Assembly (NCBI GenBank): GCA_937902905.1
Contig: CALELW010000011.1
Location: 1-14,190 of the forward strand
Direction: 5' to 3'
Length of the DNA: 14,190 bases
From: an uncultured Clostridium sp.
GTDB lineage: Bacteria; Bacillota; Clostridia; Lachnospirales; Lachnospiraceae
The first letter of the stretch is position 1. The number at the start of each line of letters is the position of its first letter. The notes under the pieces were generated by a model. It saw nothing but the letters and a program-made list of their open reading frames with translations. It searched no databases and was not told the origin of the DNA. Shown one piece after another: positions 1-6,946 of the stretch. The position numbers and the translations under genes were made by a program.

Positions 1-47
1 TTACTGGAATCCAAAGGAACTGGCAGCGAACATTTGTCACAAACCCA

Positions 48-1235
48 TCATTCCACCCTCCGCCACATCCACACCATAACCACAACGCCCACAAACCCGA
101 CACCACTACTCAAAAGCATAAGATTTCTCAAACCAAACGCATCTTTAATCAAACCACATGAGATACTTCCTGCCATCTCCCCAAGCCCCATCCCGGCGAG
201 ATTAATGAGGGAAGCACCTTTTACGGCATCCGCCTGTGGCAGATAGTCCATGACAAAATACACCGTGCCGACATAATAAATACTGAGTCCTAACAGTTCC
301 AATGCCTGCGACAAAATCACAAGTGTTACACTGCCGGAAAATGTTGTTGCCGTGGCGCGGAGGAAGCAAAAGAATGCACAGACTACCATCAGTTTATCAA
401 TGGAAACCCGTCCACGAATCCGGTAAAAGACAAGCGCCACCGGAATTTCCGCCATCGCAAGCACGAACTGAGCCATCCCATAGTCCGCGTGATTTCCTCC
501 CATGCCCTCAATCCAGTCAATAAGAAATGTACTGTTCATATTATAAGCGGCAAAAACAAACACAAGTCCAAGCAAAAATAATGAATATTTAGGGAAATGT
601 TTCAGCAGATAAAAACACGAATGAACTTCTCCTATTTCGCATTCCGTTTTTTCTTCCTTTTTTCTTCCCTTTGAAAAATCGACAGCATCCATATTAAACG
701 CAAAAAAAGCAAACAAAAAACTTACGACAATCTGGAAAATTAAAATCCGATTTGCCCCAAACGCATCGGCAATCAAACCGACCACAACGCAGAAAACGGC
801 CCAGCACAAAGAACCGCAGGCACGCGATATGGCGTTGTTCATTTTCACGCCGTGGTTCATGTTCTGGATGGACAGCGAATCCACAAGTGGCGAAGCGCAG
901 TGGATTGTCATGCCAAAAACAATCAGCGTAAGCATTGCCATCCACATCGTATGTCCGGTTAAATAAAATAAAAAAGAAAAAATAATATTTACAAAAGTCA
1001 TGAGAATCAGCATGCGCTGCAACGGAACTTTTTCGGCATGTTTATCCGCAAAACTTCCTAATACCATTTGAAAAATGAGCACTGCCAGATATTTGACAGC
1101 GCTCAAAATTCCGATTTCTGTTCCGGAAAAACCTTTTGCCTCTAAAAGCGGTGTTGTAAACGCCATCGCTACAGCTGCGAGCGTCCAGTATCCTCCCTGC
1201 AAAAAACAGTATTTCACCGTAATTCTTCGATTCAT
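48..1235 (-). CDS. MFS transporter of the MFS_1-like (HcaT/LacY-related) type
   Basis: A 395-residue membrane protein with about 12 hydrophobic helices. The opening segment (YWTLAAVAMAF, then a GFSGTEIGILSA loop) and RACGSLCWA near residue 140 resemble the phenylpropionate-permease/LacY-related MFS_1-like group. GSFADKH at 60-66 is a relaxed version of the motif between helices 2 and 3. A charged cytoplasmic loop (GRKKEEKTECE) separates the two halves. The start at ATG 1235 follows a G-rich SD (GGGGGC) and lies 17 bases after the stop of copy B. The frame could extend to 1325, but the added residues would lie inside the preceding gene and show no membrane or signal character. It is the last gene of the cluster in view. 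Substrate and direction are unknown; export of a product or uptake of a related compound both fit. Confidence 0.85.
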   Translation of the reverse strand: MNRRITVKYCFLQGGYWTLAAVAMAFTTPLLEAKGFSGTEIGILSAVKYLAVLIFQMVLGSFADKHAEKVPLQRMLILMTFVNIIFSFLFYLTGHTMWMAMLTLIVFGMTIHCASPLVDSLSIQNMNHGVKMNNAISRACGSLCWAVFCVVVGLIADAFGANRILIFQIVVSFLFAFFAFNMDAVDFSKGRKKEEKTECEIGEVHSCFYLLKHFPKYSLFLLGLVFVFAAYNMNSTFLIDWIEGMGGNHADYGMAQFVLAMAEIPVALVFYRIRGRVSIDKLMVVCAFFCFLRATATTFSGSVTLVILSQALELLGLSIYYVGTVYFVMDYLPQADAVKGASLINLAGMGLGEMAGSISCGLIKDAFGLRNLMLLSSGVGFVGVVVMVWMWRRVE

Positions 1236-1252
1236 ACCAACCGCCCCCTTTG

Positions 1253-2404
1253 TTAATAAAGATACGGTTTTTCCCATAAATTCAATGTCGTTCCAATGCC
1301 CTTTTCTTTCGCCTTGCAGTAACACTCATACCCCCAGCCGACATCTAAAATCGGCATACCGCCGACACTGACCATAATAATTTCATCATCCGATTTGCGC
1401 CCTTTTTTTTCACCGAGCAAAATCTCACCAAGTTCAGTCACTTCCGAACGCTCAATTTTTCCATCGTCCACCATGTTGACATAATACATGCCGGGGATTC
1501 CTGACGAGAGACGCTTTCCATTTTCATCCCATTCCTCATAAATTTCTATGTACTCCTCATACATCGGGTAATTATCCACAATTTTGCGGATATCTTTCAC
1601 CATAAAATCATAATCACTAAAATCCATTGTACCGGAGGAAATAATCAAGCAGCCGGGCTTAATCCATTCGGGCTTCAGCACCGGCCAACGGCGTTTTTCA
1701 ACCGAGGTTGCCTCACTGATAATATCCGCATCCTTTACTGCTTCTTCATCCGTACCGCACAAAACAATATGGGAAACCTGCGGATATTTCTCCTGAATAA
1801 AACGCTCCATTTCTTTCGCTGTTGCGGATGCCGCAGAACTTCCTTTAATCTTAATGGTATCAATAGAATCAAACTGGGACATATATGCCATCAGGCATGT
1901 TTTGTTTACAACGCCGGGTCCCAAAAGTGTCAGCACTTTCGGATTTTTTACCGACAAATGTTTGGCAACCACCCCCGGCACCGCACCGGTGCGCATGGCA
2001 GACAGCAAATTGGCTGACATATAAGCAAGCGGCTGTCCGGTTTCCACATCATTTAGCGTTGCCATCAAAATGGAACGCGGCAGTCCTTTTCTTACATTTC
2101 GCCCGTTTGAACCATAAAATTTTTCACCGGCTAAATGAAACCGTCCACCGAGATACGCCGGCATCGACATAAATCTTCGGTCACGCGAATCCTCAAGAGG
2201 GAAGCCTGGGATTTCTGATTCCTTTGGAAAAATCAATTGGATGCCATGCTCTCTCCGATTTTTTCCGCCCATCAAAACGTCGCCTTTTGCCAAAAGACAA
2301 AGCACTTCTTCCATCGTCTCCACACAATGTCCGGCATCTAAAACACCAGCATCTATCATATCTTTTTCATTTAAATATAAAAAATCAATTCTTGTATCTG
2401 ACAT
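1253..2404 (-). CDS. Ornithine cyclodeaminase/mu-crystallin family protein, copy B
   Basis: A 383-residue paralogue of the enzyme in the upstream operon, about 50% identical by eye. Shared blocks include MPAYLGG, YGSN, LNDVETG, PLAYMSANLLS, GRKSDDEII and the MRTGA motif (137-141). The presumed substrate lysine is Lys95 in GEKFYGSN. Its nucleotide loop is GPGVVN (162-167), with Asn where copy A has Ala. In the region of the OCD catalytic Asp it reads SGTMDFSDYDF, different from both true OCD and copy A. The two copies therefore probably differ in substrate, or act in sequence or as a heteromer. It is placed directly after the ABC transporter, linking uptake with metabolism. It lacks the roughly 18-residue N-terminal extension of copy A. 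Calling it ornithine cyclodeaminase would overstate the evidence. Confidence 0.85.
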   Translation of the reverse strand: MSDTRIDFLYLNEKDMIDAGVLDAGHCVETMEEVLCLLAKGDVLMGGKNRREHGIQLIFPKESEIPGFPLEDSRDRRFMSMPAYLGGRFHLAGEKFYGSNGRNVRKGLPRSILMATLNDVETGQPLAYMSANLLSAMRTGAVPGVVAKHLSVKNPKVLTLLGPGVVNKTCLMAYMSQFDSIDTIKIKGSSAASATAKEMERFIQEKYPQVSHIVLCGTDEEAVKDADIISEATSVEKRRWPVLKPEWIKPGCLIISSGTMDFSDYDFMVKDIRKIVDNYPMYEEYIEIYEEWDENGKRLSSGIPGMYYVNMVDDGKIERSEVTELGEILLGEKKGRKSDDEIIMVSVGGMPILDVGWGYECYCKAKEKGIGTTLNLWEKPYLY

Positions 2405-2410
2405 AAGCAC

Positions 2411-2417
2411 CCTCCTT
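2411..2417 (-). promoter_or_regulatory. Ribosome binding site of OCD-family copy B
   Basis: AAGGAGG lies 6 bases before ATG 2404 and directly abuts the in-frame GTG at 2410, so ATG 2404 is the start. Confidence 0.75.
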
Positions 2418-2430
2418 TTCCAGAAAACAT

Positions 2431-3261
2431 TTACATCATCGCATTAGCACGAACCTTTTTCACTTTATGTGCATGCAGCATCCAGTGAATGAGATAAGCC
2501 AAAAGCCCAAGCAGGCAAACACCAAAAATAATCGTTGTCAGTGCATTGATTTCCGGCGAAATACCTTTCTTAATCATCGAGTACACCTTCATCGGCAGTG
2601 TCGTCGTCTCGGCATTGGCAAGGAAACTCGTTACAATCAGTTCATCCAGTACCAGAGAAAATGCCATAAACGCGCCGGACATAACACCCGGCATAATCGC
2701 CGGCAATGTCACATGAAGGAAGGTGTACACACGGTCTGCACCAAGGTCCATGGACGCCTCTTCAATACTTGGGTCCATGCCGACAAGTCTTGCCTTTACC
2801 GTAATGTAAACATACGGAAGAACTAATGTTGTATTACCAATAATGATAGTACCGATACTTAATCCGATATTTGACAGGTTAAAGACAAGCAGCAGTGCAA
2901 CCGCAAGCACGATTTCCGGAATTACAATTGGAAAATAAATAGTATTCATAATCAATTTCTTTCCTTTAAATTTCGCATTGCGCAATCCGACCGCTCCGGT
3001 TGTTCCGACAACCAGACCAATCAAAGTAGAAATTACCGCAACCAAAAGTGTCGTGCCAAGCACTTCCCAAATTCCGGAATCGCTAAACAATTTTACATAA
3101 TATTTTGTTGTAAATCCCGACCACACCACATTGGCATGACTATCATTAAACGAAAAGGCAATCATGACAAAAACCGGTGCGTAGATAAACAAAAACAATA
3201 GGACGACATATACTTTTCCGAGGATTGACATCACTCGTTTTTTCTTCTTTCTCTTTTCCAT
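2431..3261 (-). CDS. potC: ABC transporter permease, PotC type
   Basis: A 276-residue membrane permease with a very basic N-terminus (MEKRKKKKR) and six predicted transmembrane helices. The EAA loop reads EEASMDLGADRVYTFLHV followed by TLPAIMPGV. It is the partner of PotB; length is typical. The start follows the potB stop by 3 bases, with only a G-rich, weak SD (GGGGGC about 9 bases upstream), so expression probably depends on coupling to potB translation. The C-terminus is basic (KVKKVRANAMM). It closes the transporter set; the next gene, 26 bases on, is an enzyme. Confidence 0.94.
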   Translation of the reverse strand: MEKRKKKKRVMSILGKVYVVLLFLFIYAPVFVMIAFSFNDSHANVVWSGFTTKYYVKLFSDSGIWEVLGTTLLVAVISTLIGLVVGTTGAVGLRNAKFKGKKLIMNTIYFPIVIPEIVLAVALLLVFNLSNIGLSIGTIIIGNTTLVLPYVYITVKARLVGMDPSIEEASMDLGADRVYTFLHVTLPAIMPGVMSGAFMAFSLVLDELIVTSFLANAETTTLPMKVYSMIKKGISPEINALTTIIFGVCLLGLLAYLIHWMLHAHKVKKVRANAMM

Positions 3262-3264
3262 AGA

Positions 3265-4167
3265 CTAAGCCCCCAAATCATCCAAATCTCCACCAAGTTT
3301 CGTGTAGATTAATACCATTAACAAAATTATCGCTGCCAGAATAATGGATAGAGCGGCGCCAAACGGCCAGTTTCTCGCGATGGTAAACTGACGGTAAATC
3401 AAGTTACCAACCATCATCGAGGTACCGCCACCGAGCATATCCGTTACCATATAATATCCGATACAAGGGATAAATGTAAGAATAACTGCGGCAAAGATTC
3501 CCGGTGCCGTAAGCGGCAGAGTCACTTTGCAAAATGTCTTAATCGGTCCCGCTCCCAAGTCCTTTGATGCCTCAATCAGACCCGGATCAAGTTTTTCAAT
3601 TGAGGAATACATAGGCAGTACCGCAAATGGCAGAAACATATAAATCATACCGACGATAACCGCAAAATTGTTATACAAAAGGTCAATCGGCTTTTTGATA
3701 ATACCAAGTGACATAAGTACCGTATTGATGATACCGGAATTATTTAACATAACAACAAAACTATACAAAATAACCAGACCGCTGACCCACAAAGGAAGCA
3801 TCAGAAGCACCGTCAGAACACCGGAAGTCTTTTTCTTCACATGGGCAATCACGGTAGCTAACGGATATCCTAGTAAAATTGTAAGAATTGTTGTCCACAC
3901 GGCAATCAAAAGTGACTGTTTCACAACCGTTACATAAACCGGTTTGAAAATCTCTGCGTAGTTATCCAGTGTGAATTTATACACGATTTTTCCAAGTGGT
4001 CCCTTCGTCATAAAACTCATGAACAAAAGCATTCCGACCGGCACAAGCACAAACAGAACCGACCAAATCGTAACAGGAGCACACATTATAATAGAAGATA
4101 GTCGCGCCTTAAACGATTTTTTGTCTTTATGTTTTGTCACCACAGTTCCTTCTTTATTCTTCTTCAT
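3265..4167 (-). CDS. potB: ABC transporter permease, PotB type
   Basis: A 300-residue inner-membrane permease with a lysine-rich cytoplasmic N-terminus and about six transmembrane segments. The first spans roughly residues 25-50, and a large external loop follows. The cytoplasmic EAA loop, which docks on the ATPase, is clear: EASKDLGAGPIKTFCKV followed by TLPLTAPGI. It forms a heterodimeric channel with the PotC-type protein encoded 3 bases downstream. An upstream in-frame ATG at 4200 would lengthen it by 11 residues inside potA, but the SD supports 4167. Length and topology are normal for PotB. Substrate choice is set mostly by the binding protein, so the polyamine label is by family only. 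Confidence 0.93.
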   Translation of the reverse strand: MKKNKEGTVVTKHKDKKSFKARLSSIIMCAPVTIWSVLFVLVPVGMLLFMSFMTKGPLGKIVYKFTLDNYAEIFKPVYVTVVKQSLLIAVWTTILTILLGYPLATVIAHVKKKTSGVLTVLLMLPLWVSGLVILYSFVVMLNNSGIINTVLMSLGIIKKPIDLLYNNFAVIVGMIYMFLPFAVLPMYSSIEKLDPGLIEASKDLGAGPIKTFCKVTLPLTAPGIFAAVILTFIPCIGYYMVTDMLGGGTSMMVGNLIYRQFTIARNWPFGAALSIILAAIILLMVLIYTKLGGDLDDLGA

Positions 4168-5287
4168 CCTCATCGCCTCCTTCAATATCACGGGAAGCAT
4201 CCGTATCTACCAGATTTTTCTCCGGCAGTACAATTCCCTTTTCCAGATGCCAGTACAGATAAATCATTTCACCCTCTTTTGGAAGGTCATCCATCGAAAA
4301 TCGATTAATTTTTACTTCCGTTCCATCATTAAGTAAAACAATGGTTTTAATCAGGTTTCCGACATAGATATGTTCTTTCACCACACCCTTAATATGAAAT
4401 CCTTCTACCCGCTCTCTCGAGTACAGCATATTTTCCGGACGAACCGATACCGAAACGGCACTTCCTGCTGCCAGTTCACCGGTAAAACCGGACGCCTTTG
4501 CATTTCCGACTTCCGTACCAACCGTTACGGTATCGCCGTCCTGACTAATTACAACGGCATCAAAGATATTGGATTCGCCGATAAATCCGGCAACAAATCT
4601 TGTCTTTGGATGTTCATAAATATCAAACGCCGTATCCACCTGCTCCAAAACACCCTGATTGATAATCGCAATACGGTCACTCATCGTAAGTGCCTCTTCC
4701 TGATCGTGCGTTACATAAACAAAGGTAATACCAAGCTTTCTCTGCAAACGCTTTAGCTCAATCTGCATCTGCTTTCTCAGTTTCAAATCAAGTGCGCCAA
4801 GCGGCTCATCTAAAAGCAATACTTTCGGGCGGTTAATCAACGCCCTTGCAATTGCCACACGCTGCTTCTGTCCACCGGACATCTGGGTGATGCGCCGCTT
4901 GCCAAAACCTTCAAGCTGGACAAGCTTAAGCATTTCCGTTACCCTCTCTTTAATTTCAGCTTTCGGAACTTTTTTCACCTTAAGTCCATACGCTACATTG
5001 TCAAAAACATTCATATTCGGAAATAACGCATAATTCTGAAATACCGTGTTGACATCACGCTGATACGGCTCTTTTTTCTCTACGCTCTCCCCCTGAACTT
5101 TAATCACACCGGAAGTCGGCAGTTCAAAACCGGAAATCATACGCAGTGTCGTTGTCTTTCCACATCCGGACGGTCCTAACAGTGTCAGAAATTCCCCTTC
5201 GGCAATATTGATATTCATGTTCTTTACGACATGATTGGTTCCATACCATTTTTCTACATTTACAAGAGATACAATAGGTTTACTCAT
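4154..5287 (-). CDS. potA: ABC transporter ATP-binding protein, PotA/CysA type
   Basis: A 377-residue ATPase that powers the importer. The Walker A GPSGCGKTT is at 38-46, the Q-loop glutamine at about 84, the signature SGGQ at 137-140, Walker B LLLDEP at 157-162 and the switch histidine at 194 (THDQEEA). The C-terminal 130 residues form TOBE-type regulatory domains (for example SVSVRPENM), as in PotA, MalK and FbpC. The protein ends in an acidic tail (EGGDEDEEE) that I do not know from E. coli PotA. The start at 5287 (MSKPIV) is set by the SD. The gene lies 34 bases after the PII gene, and its 3' end overlaps potB by 14 bases. ATP hydrolysis residues look intact. PotA is the natural contact for the neighbouring PII protein, although the sequence does not prove this. 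Confidence 0.95.
   Translation of the reverse strand: MSKPIVSLVNVEKWYGTNHVVKNMNINIAEGEFLTLLGPSGCGKTTTLRMISGFELPTSGVIKVQGESVEKKEPYQRDVNTVFQNYALFPNMNVFDNVAYGLKVKKVPKAEIKERVTEMLKLVQLEGFGKRRITQMSGGQKQRVAIARALINRPKVLLLDEPLGALDLKLRKQMQIELKRLQRKLGITFVYVTHDQEEALTMSDRIAIINQGVLEQVDTAFDIYEHPKTRFVAGFIGESNIFDAVVISQDGDTVTVGTEVGNAKASGFTGELAAGSAVSVSVRPENMLYSRERVEGFHIKGVVKEHIYVGNLIKTIVLLNDGTEVKINRFSMDDLPKEGEMIYLYWHLEKGIVLPEKNLVDTDASRDIEGGDEDEEE
4176..4181 (-). promoter_or_regulatory. Ribosome binding site of potB, inside the potA 3' end
   Basis: AGGAGG is 2 bases from the ATG at 4173 and 8 bases from the ATG at 4167. It thus sets the potB start at 4167, within the last codons of potA. Confidence 0.75.
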
Positions 5288-5291
5288 AGTT

Positions 5292-5297
5292 CCCTCC
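5292..5297 (-). promoter_or_regulatory. Ribosome binding site of potA
   Basis: GGAGGG lies just ahead of the ATG at 5287. It overlaps the outer ATG at 5299, so the inner start is preferred. Confidence 0.65.
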
Positions 5298-5321
5298 ATT
5301 CCGACTGTTTCTAAGAACGGT

Positions 5322-5663
5322 CTACATCAGTGCGTCGTCGCCTCGTTCATTGGTACGAATACGCATCGCATCTAAAACTTCCGTAACAAATACTTTACCA
5401 TCACCATTTTTACCGGTTCCAATCGCTGTGGCAATATCCGCTAAAATTTCCTCAATCTGGTCATCCTCCACAACGACGAAAACCATGATTTTCGGAAGCA
5501 GGTTGATATCATCGCCGGTGAAATTCATCTCCGGCAGATATCCCTTCTGACGTCCACATCCCATAACGGATAAACACGTCATACCCTGACAATTGTGAGT
5601 GGCAAATATTTCTTTCAAACCAACCAGCTTTTCCGGTCTTGTAATTACTTCAATCTTTTTCAT
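5322..5663 (-). CDS. PII-family signalling protein embedded in the ABC transporter operon
   Basis: A 113-residue GlnB/GlnK-type trimeric sensor. Canonical numbering holds throughout: GRQKG at 37-41, LPK ending at Lys58, the B-loop TGKNGDGK at 83-90 and the C-loop RIRTNERGDDA with Arg101 and Arg103. ATP/ADP binding should therefore be intact. The T-loop has the normal length but an unusual sequence, GYLPEMNFTGDDINLL; Asp occupies position 51, where uridylylated PII proteins carry Tyr. Regulation by GlnD-type uridylylation is therefore excluded at that site. Housekeeping GlnK normally pairs with amtB; this one sits between the binding protein and the ATPase of an importer. It probably gates that transporter in response to energy or 2-oxoglutarate. 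From memory, a PII subfamily called PotN is encoded in polyamine transporter operons of lactobacilli; this may be related. SD AGGAGG lies 8 bases before the ATG. Confidence 0.92.
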   Translation of the reverse strand: MKKIEVITRPEKLVGLKEIFATHNCQGMTCLSVMGCGRQKGYLPEMNFTGDDINLLPKIMVFVVVEDDQIEEILADIATAIGTGKNGDGKVFVTEVLDAMRIRTNERGDDALM

Positions 5664-5675
5664 GGTATCATCCTC

Positions 5676-6779
5676 CTATTCTGCTGCATTTCCCATCAAT
5701 TCCGTGTAGTAAGTATCCATTAAGTTAATCTGTTCATCACTTACGGCAATACTCCAGGAAATCGGGAATAACTCTTCCTCTTTTTTCAATGCCGGACTGT
5801 CATAAAAATCTTTGTCAAGATGAGGTGCCAACAAGTCCTGTTTTAAGTTTGGCACACCGCCATACTCGGCATTGCTTTTTGCATTTTCTTCCGGACGAAG
5901 CAGAAAATCAATTAATTCGGTTGCTTCACTCTGTTTTTCCGATGCCGCCGGAATCGCCCAATACTGCTGGAACCGCTCGCATCCTTCTTTCAAGGCAACC
6001 GCATCGAATTTATCCCAGTTATCTTTGGAGTCTACACAAAGTGTTGTATAATCCCAGCAGAACGCTACCGGACACTCACCATTTTCAAGCTGCGATACGG
6101 CACTCTCACCAACAAACGCTTTTACATTTGCCTTAATCTGTGTCAAAAGTTCATTGGCTTTTTTCATCTCTTCTTCATTTGTCGAATCCGGCTTATATCC
6201 ACAGGCTGCTAACGCTTCACCGTAAAGGGAAATCGTTGAATTGACCATCGCAATTTTTCCTTTCAGTTTTGGATTAGCCAAATCCTTAAACGAGGTAATT
6301 TTGATTGGACAGGTCTCTTTGTTATAAACAATCGTTGTATAACTGCATCCCATGTTTGGAATTGTATATTTTTCTTCGGTATCTCCAATCGGTCCCTCTT
6401 TCAAAAAGTTTTCCTGAATGTTTTTCAAGTTTTTAACCTTGCTTTTATCAATTGGAGCTAACAATTCACCATCCAAAAAGGATTTTACATAAGCACCCTC
6501 TAAGTCAATCAAATCGTAATCGGCACTTCCTTCAATCATCTTCGCTAACAAAGTATCCGTATTGTCGATGTAACTGATATTGACTTTAATTCCGGTCTCT
6601 TTGGTAAAGTCTTGAAACATCTCCTCCGACCATGTTCCTTCCCAGACCATAATGTTTAAGCTGTCTGCCTTTTCTTTTGAACCAGTGCTCTCTGAACTGC
6701 TGCCGCATCCGGAAAGAACGCTTATGCTCAGTACAAGACACATCATAACTGCTACTAAATGTTTCATTTTCTTTTTCAT
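5676..6779 (-). CDS. potD: PotD-like extracellular solute-binding lipoprotein of an ABC importer
   Basis: A 367-residue secreted protein. A lysine-rich n-region and hydrophobic stretch end in the lipobox LSGC (22-25), so Cys25 should be lipidated and the protein anchored outside the membrane. A Ser/Glu linker precedes the binding domain. It aligns with E. coli PotD across FTKETGIKV, LANPKLKG and IDFLLRPEE, which places it in the spermidine/putrescine-binding family. The polyamine contacts are largely gone: by hand alignment Trp34 and Trp229 are kept, but Glu36, Tyr37, Asp168, Glu171, Trp255 and Asp257 read Gly, Thr, Ser, Ser, Phe and Gln. The ligand is therefore probably not a simple polyamine. 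It is the first gene of a seven-gene operon, 12 bases before the PII gene. The symbol reflects family, not proven substrate. Confidence 0.88.
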   Translation of the reverse strand: MKKKMKHLVAVMMCLVLSISVLSGCGSSSESTGSKEKADSLNIMVWEGTWSEEMFQDFTKETGIKVNISYIDNTDTLLAKMIEGSADYDLIDLEGAYVKSFLDGELLAPIDKSKVKNLKNIQENFLKEGPIGDTEEKYTIPNMGCSYTTIVYNKETCPIKITSFKDLANPKLKGKIAMVNSTISLYGEALAACGYKPDSTNEEEMKKANELLTQIKANVKAFVGESAVSQLENGECPVAFCWDYTTLCVDSKDNWDKFDAVALKEGCERFQQYWAIPAASEKQSEATELIDFLLRPEENAKSNAEYGGVPNLKQDLLAPHLDKDFYDSPALKKEEELFPISWSIAVSDEQINLMDTYYTELMGNAAE

Positions 6780-6786
6780 AGTCATG

Positions 6787-6794
6787 CCCTCCTT
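6787..6794 (-). promoter_or_regulatory. Ribosome binding site of potD
   Basis: AAGGAGGG lies only 2 bases from the ATG at 6785 but about 8 bases from the ATG at 6779. It therefore selects the inner start (MKKKMKHL). Confidence 0.75.
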
Positions 6795-6822
6795 ACGTTA
6801 ATTGATGGGTTTTCCCTGTTAC

Positions 6823-6862
6823 AAAAAAAGAAAGCCAGCGGAAACTCCACGAGTCTCCGTTG
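6823..6862 (-). terminator. Intrinsic terminator inside the leader of the potD operon
   Basis: The arms CAACGGAGACTC and GAGTTTCCGCTG (6862-6851 and 6847-6836) form a 12-position stem with one A/C mismatch and one G-U pair, closed by a 3-base GTG loop. CTTTC and seven T residues follow (to 6823). It terminates minus-strand transcription. It lies 84 bases after the alcohol dehydrogenase stop, so it may end that operon. It also lies downstream of the predicted potD promoter and so falls within the potD transcript, starting about 5 bases after the predicted start site. Confidence 0.8.
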
Positions 6863-6873
6863 ACTTTAAAGCG

Positions 6874-6902
6874 ATACTAGCACCAAATTATTTTTCTGTC
6901 AA
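6874..6902 (-). promoter_or_regulatory. Sigma-A promoter of the ABC transporter/PII operon
   Basis: A perfect -35 box TTGACA (6902-6897) is separated by exactly 17 bases from a -10 box TAGTAT (6879-6874), which is also preceded by the extended -10 TGn (TGC). Transcription should start at an A near 6867-6866, giving a leader of about 88 bases before the potD start codon. It is the only good promoter in the junction. Confidence 0.75.
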
Positions 6903-6922
6903 TGCTAATTTTTATTTTTTGT

Positions 6923-6945
6923 GAAAATGTAACGATTTCATTTTC
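6923..6945. repeat. AT-rich 23-base imperfect palindrome
   Basis: Arms GAAAATG and CATTTTC are perfect inverted repeats of 7 bases. The centre is 9 bases, of which two more pairs can form. It begins one base after the alcohol dehydrogenase stop codon and ends about 20 bases upstream of the -35 box of the next operon. It has no T-tract, so it is not a convincing terminator. It could be a regulator operator or an mRNA 3'-end hairpin. Confidence 0.45.
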
Positions 6946-6946
6946 A

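Noticed and set aside
1..47. A terminator or a downstream gene after the MFS stop codon
   Set aside because: I found only a 4-base-pair hairpin (TTTG-TGA-CAAA) and a ten-codon minus-strand frame without an SD; too little sequence is available.
1236..1325. Longer N-terminus of the MFS protein starting at 1325
   Set aside because: The extra 30 residues overlap the preceding gene, show no membrane or signal features, and the ATG at 1235 has a G-rich SD at good distance.
34..1371. Plus-strand reading frames over the MFS and OCD copy B genes
   Set aside because: They lie opposite well-supported membrane and enzyme genes, have no ribosome binding sites, and their translations show low-complexity antisense character without family motifs.
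2431..6779. Straight call of a spermidine/putrescine importer
   Set aside because: The ATPase and permeases fit the Pot family, but the binding protein lacks most polyamine-contacting residues, so I kept family names and dropped the substrate claim.
6797..6822. Second promoter or riboswitch between the leader terminator and potD
   Set aside because: No -35/-10 pair with proper spacing is present, the only hairpin (GGG-AAAA-CCC) is 3 base pairs, and the space is too short for a known riboswitch aptamer.
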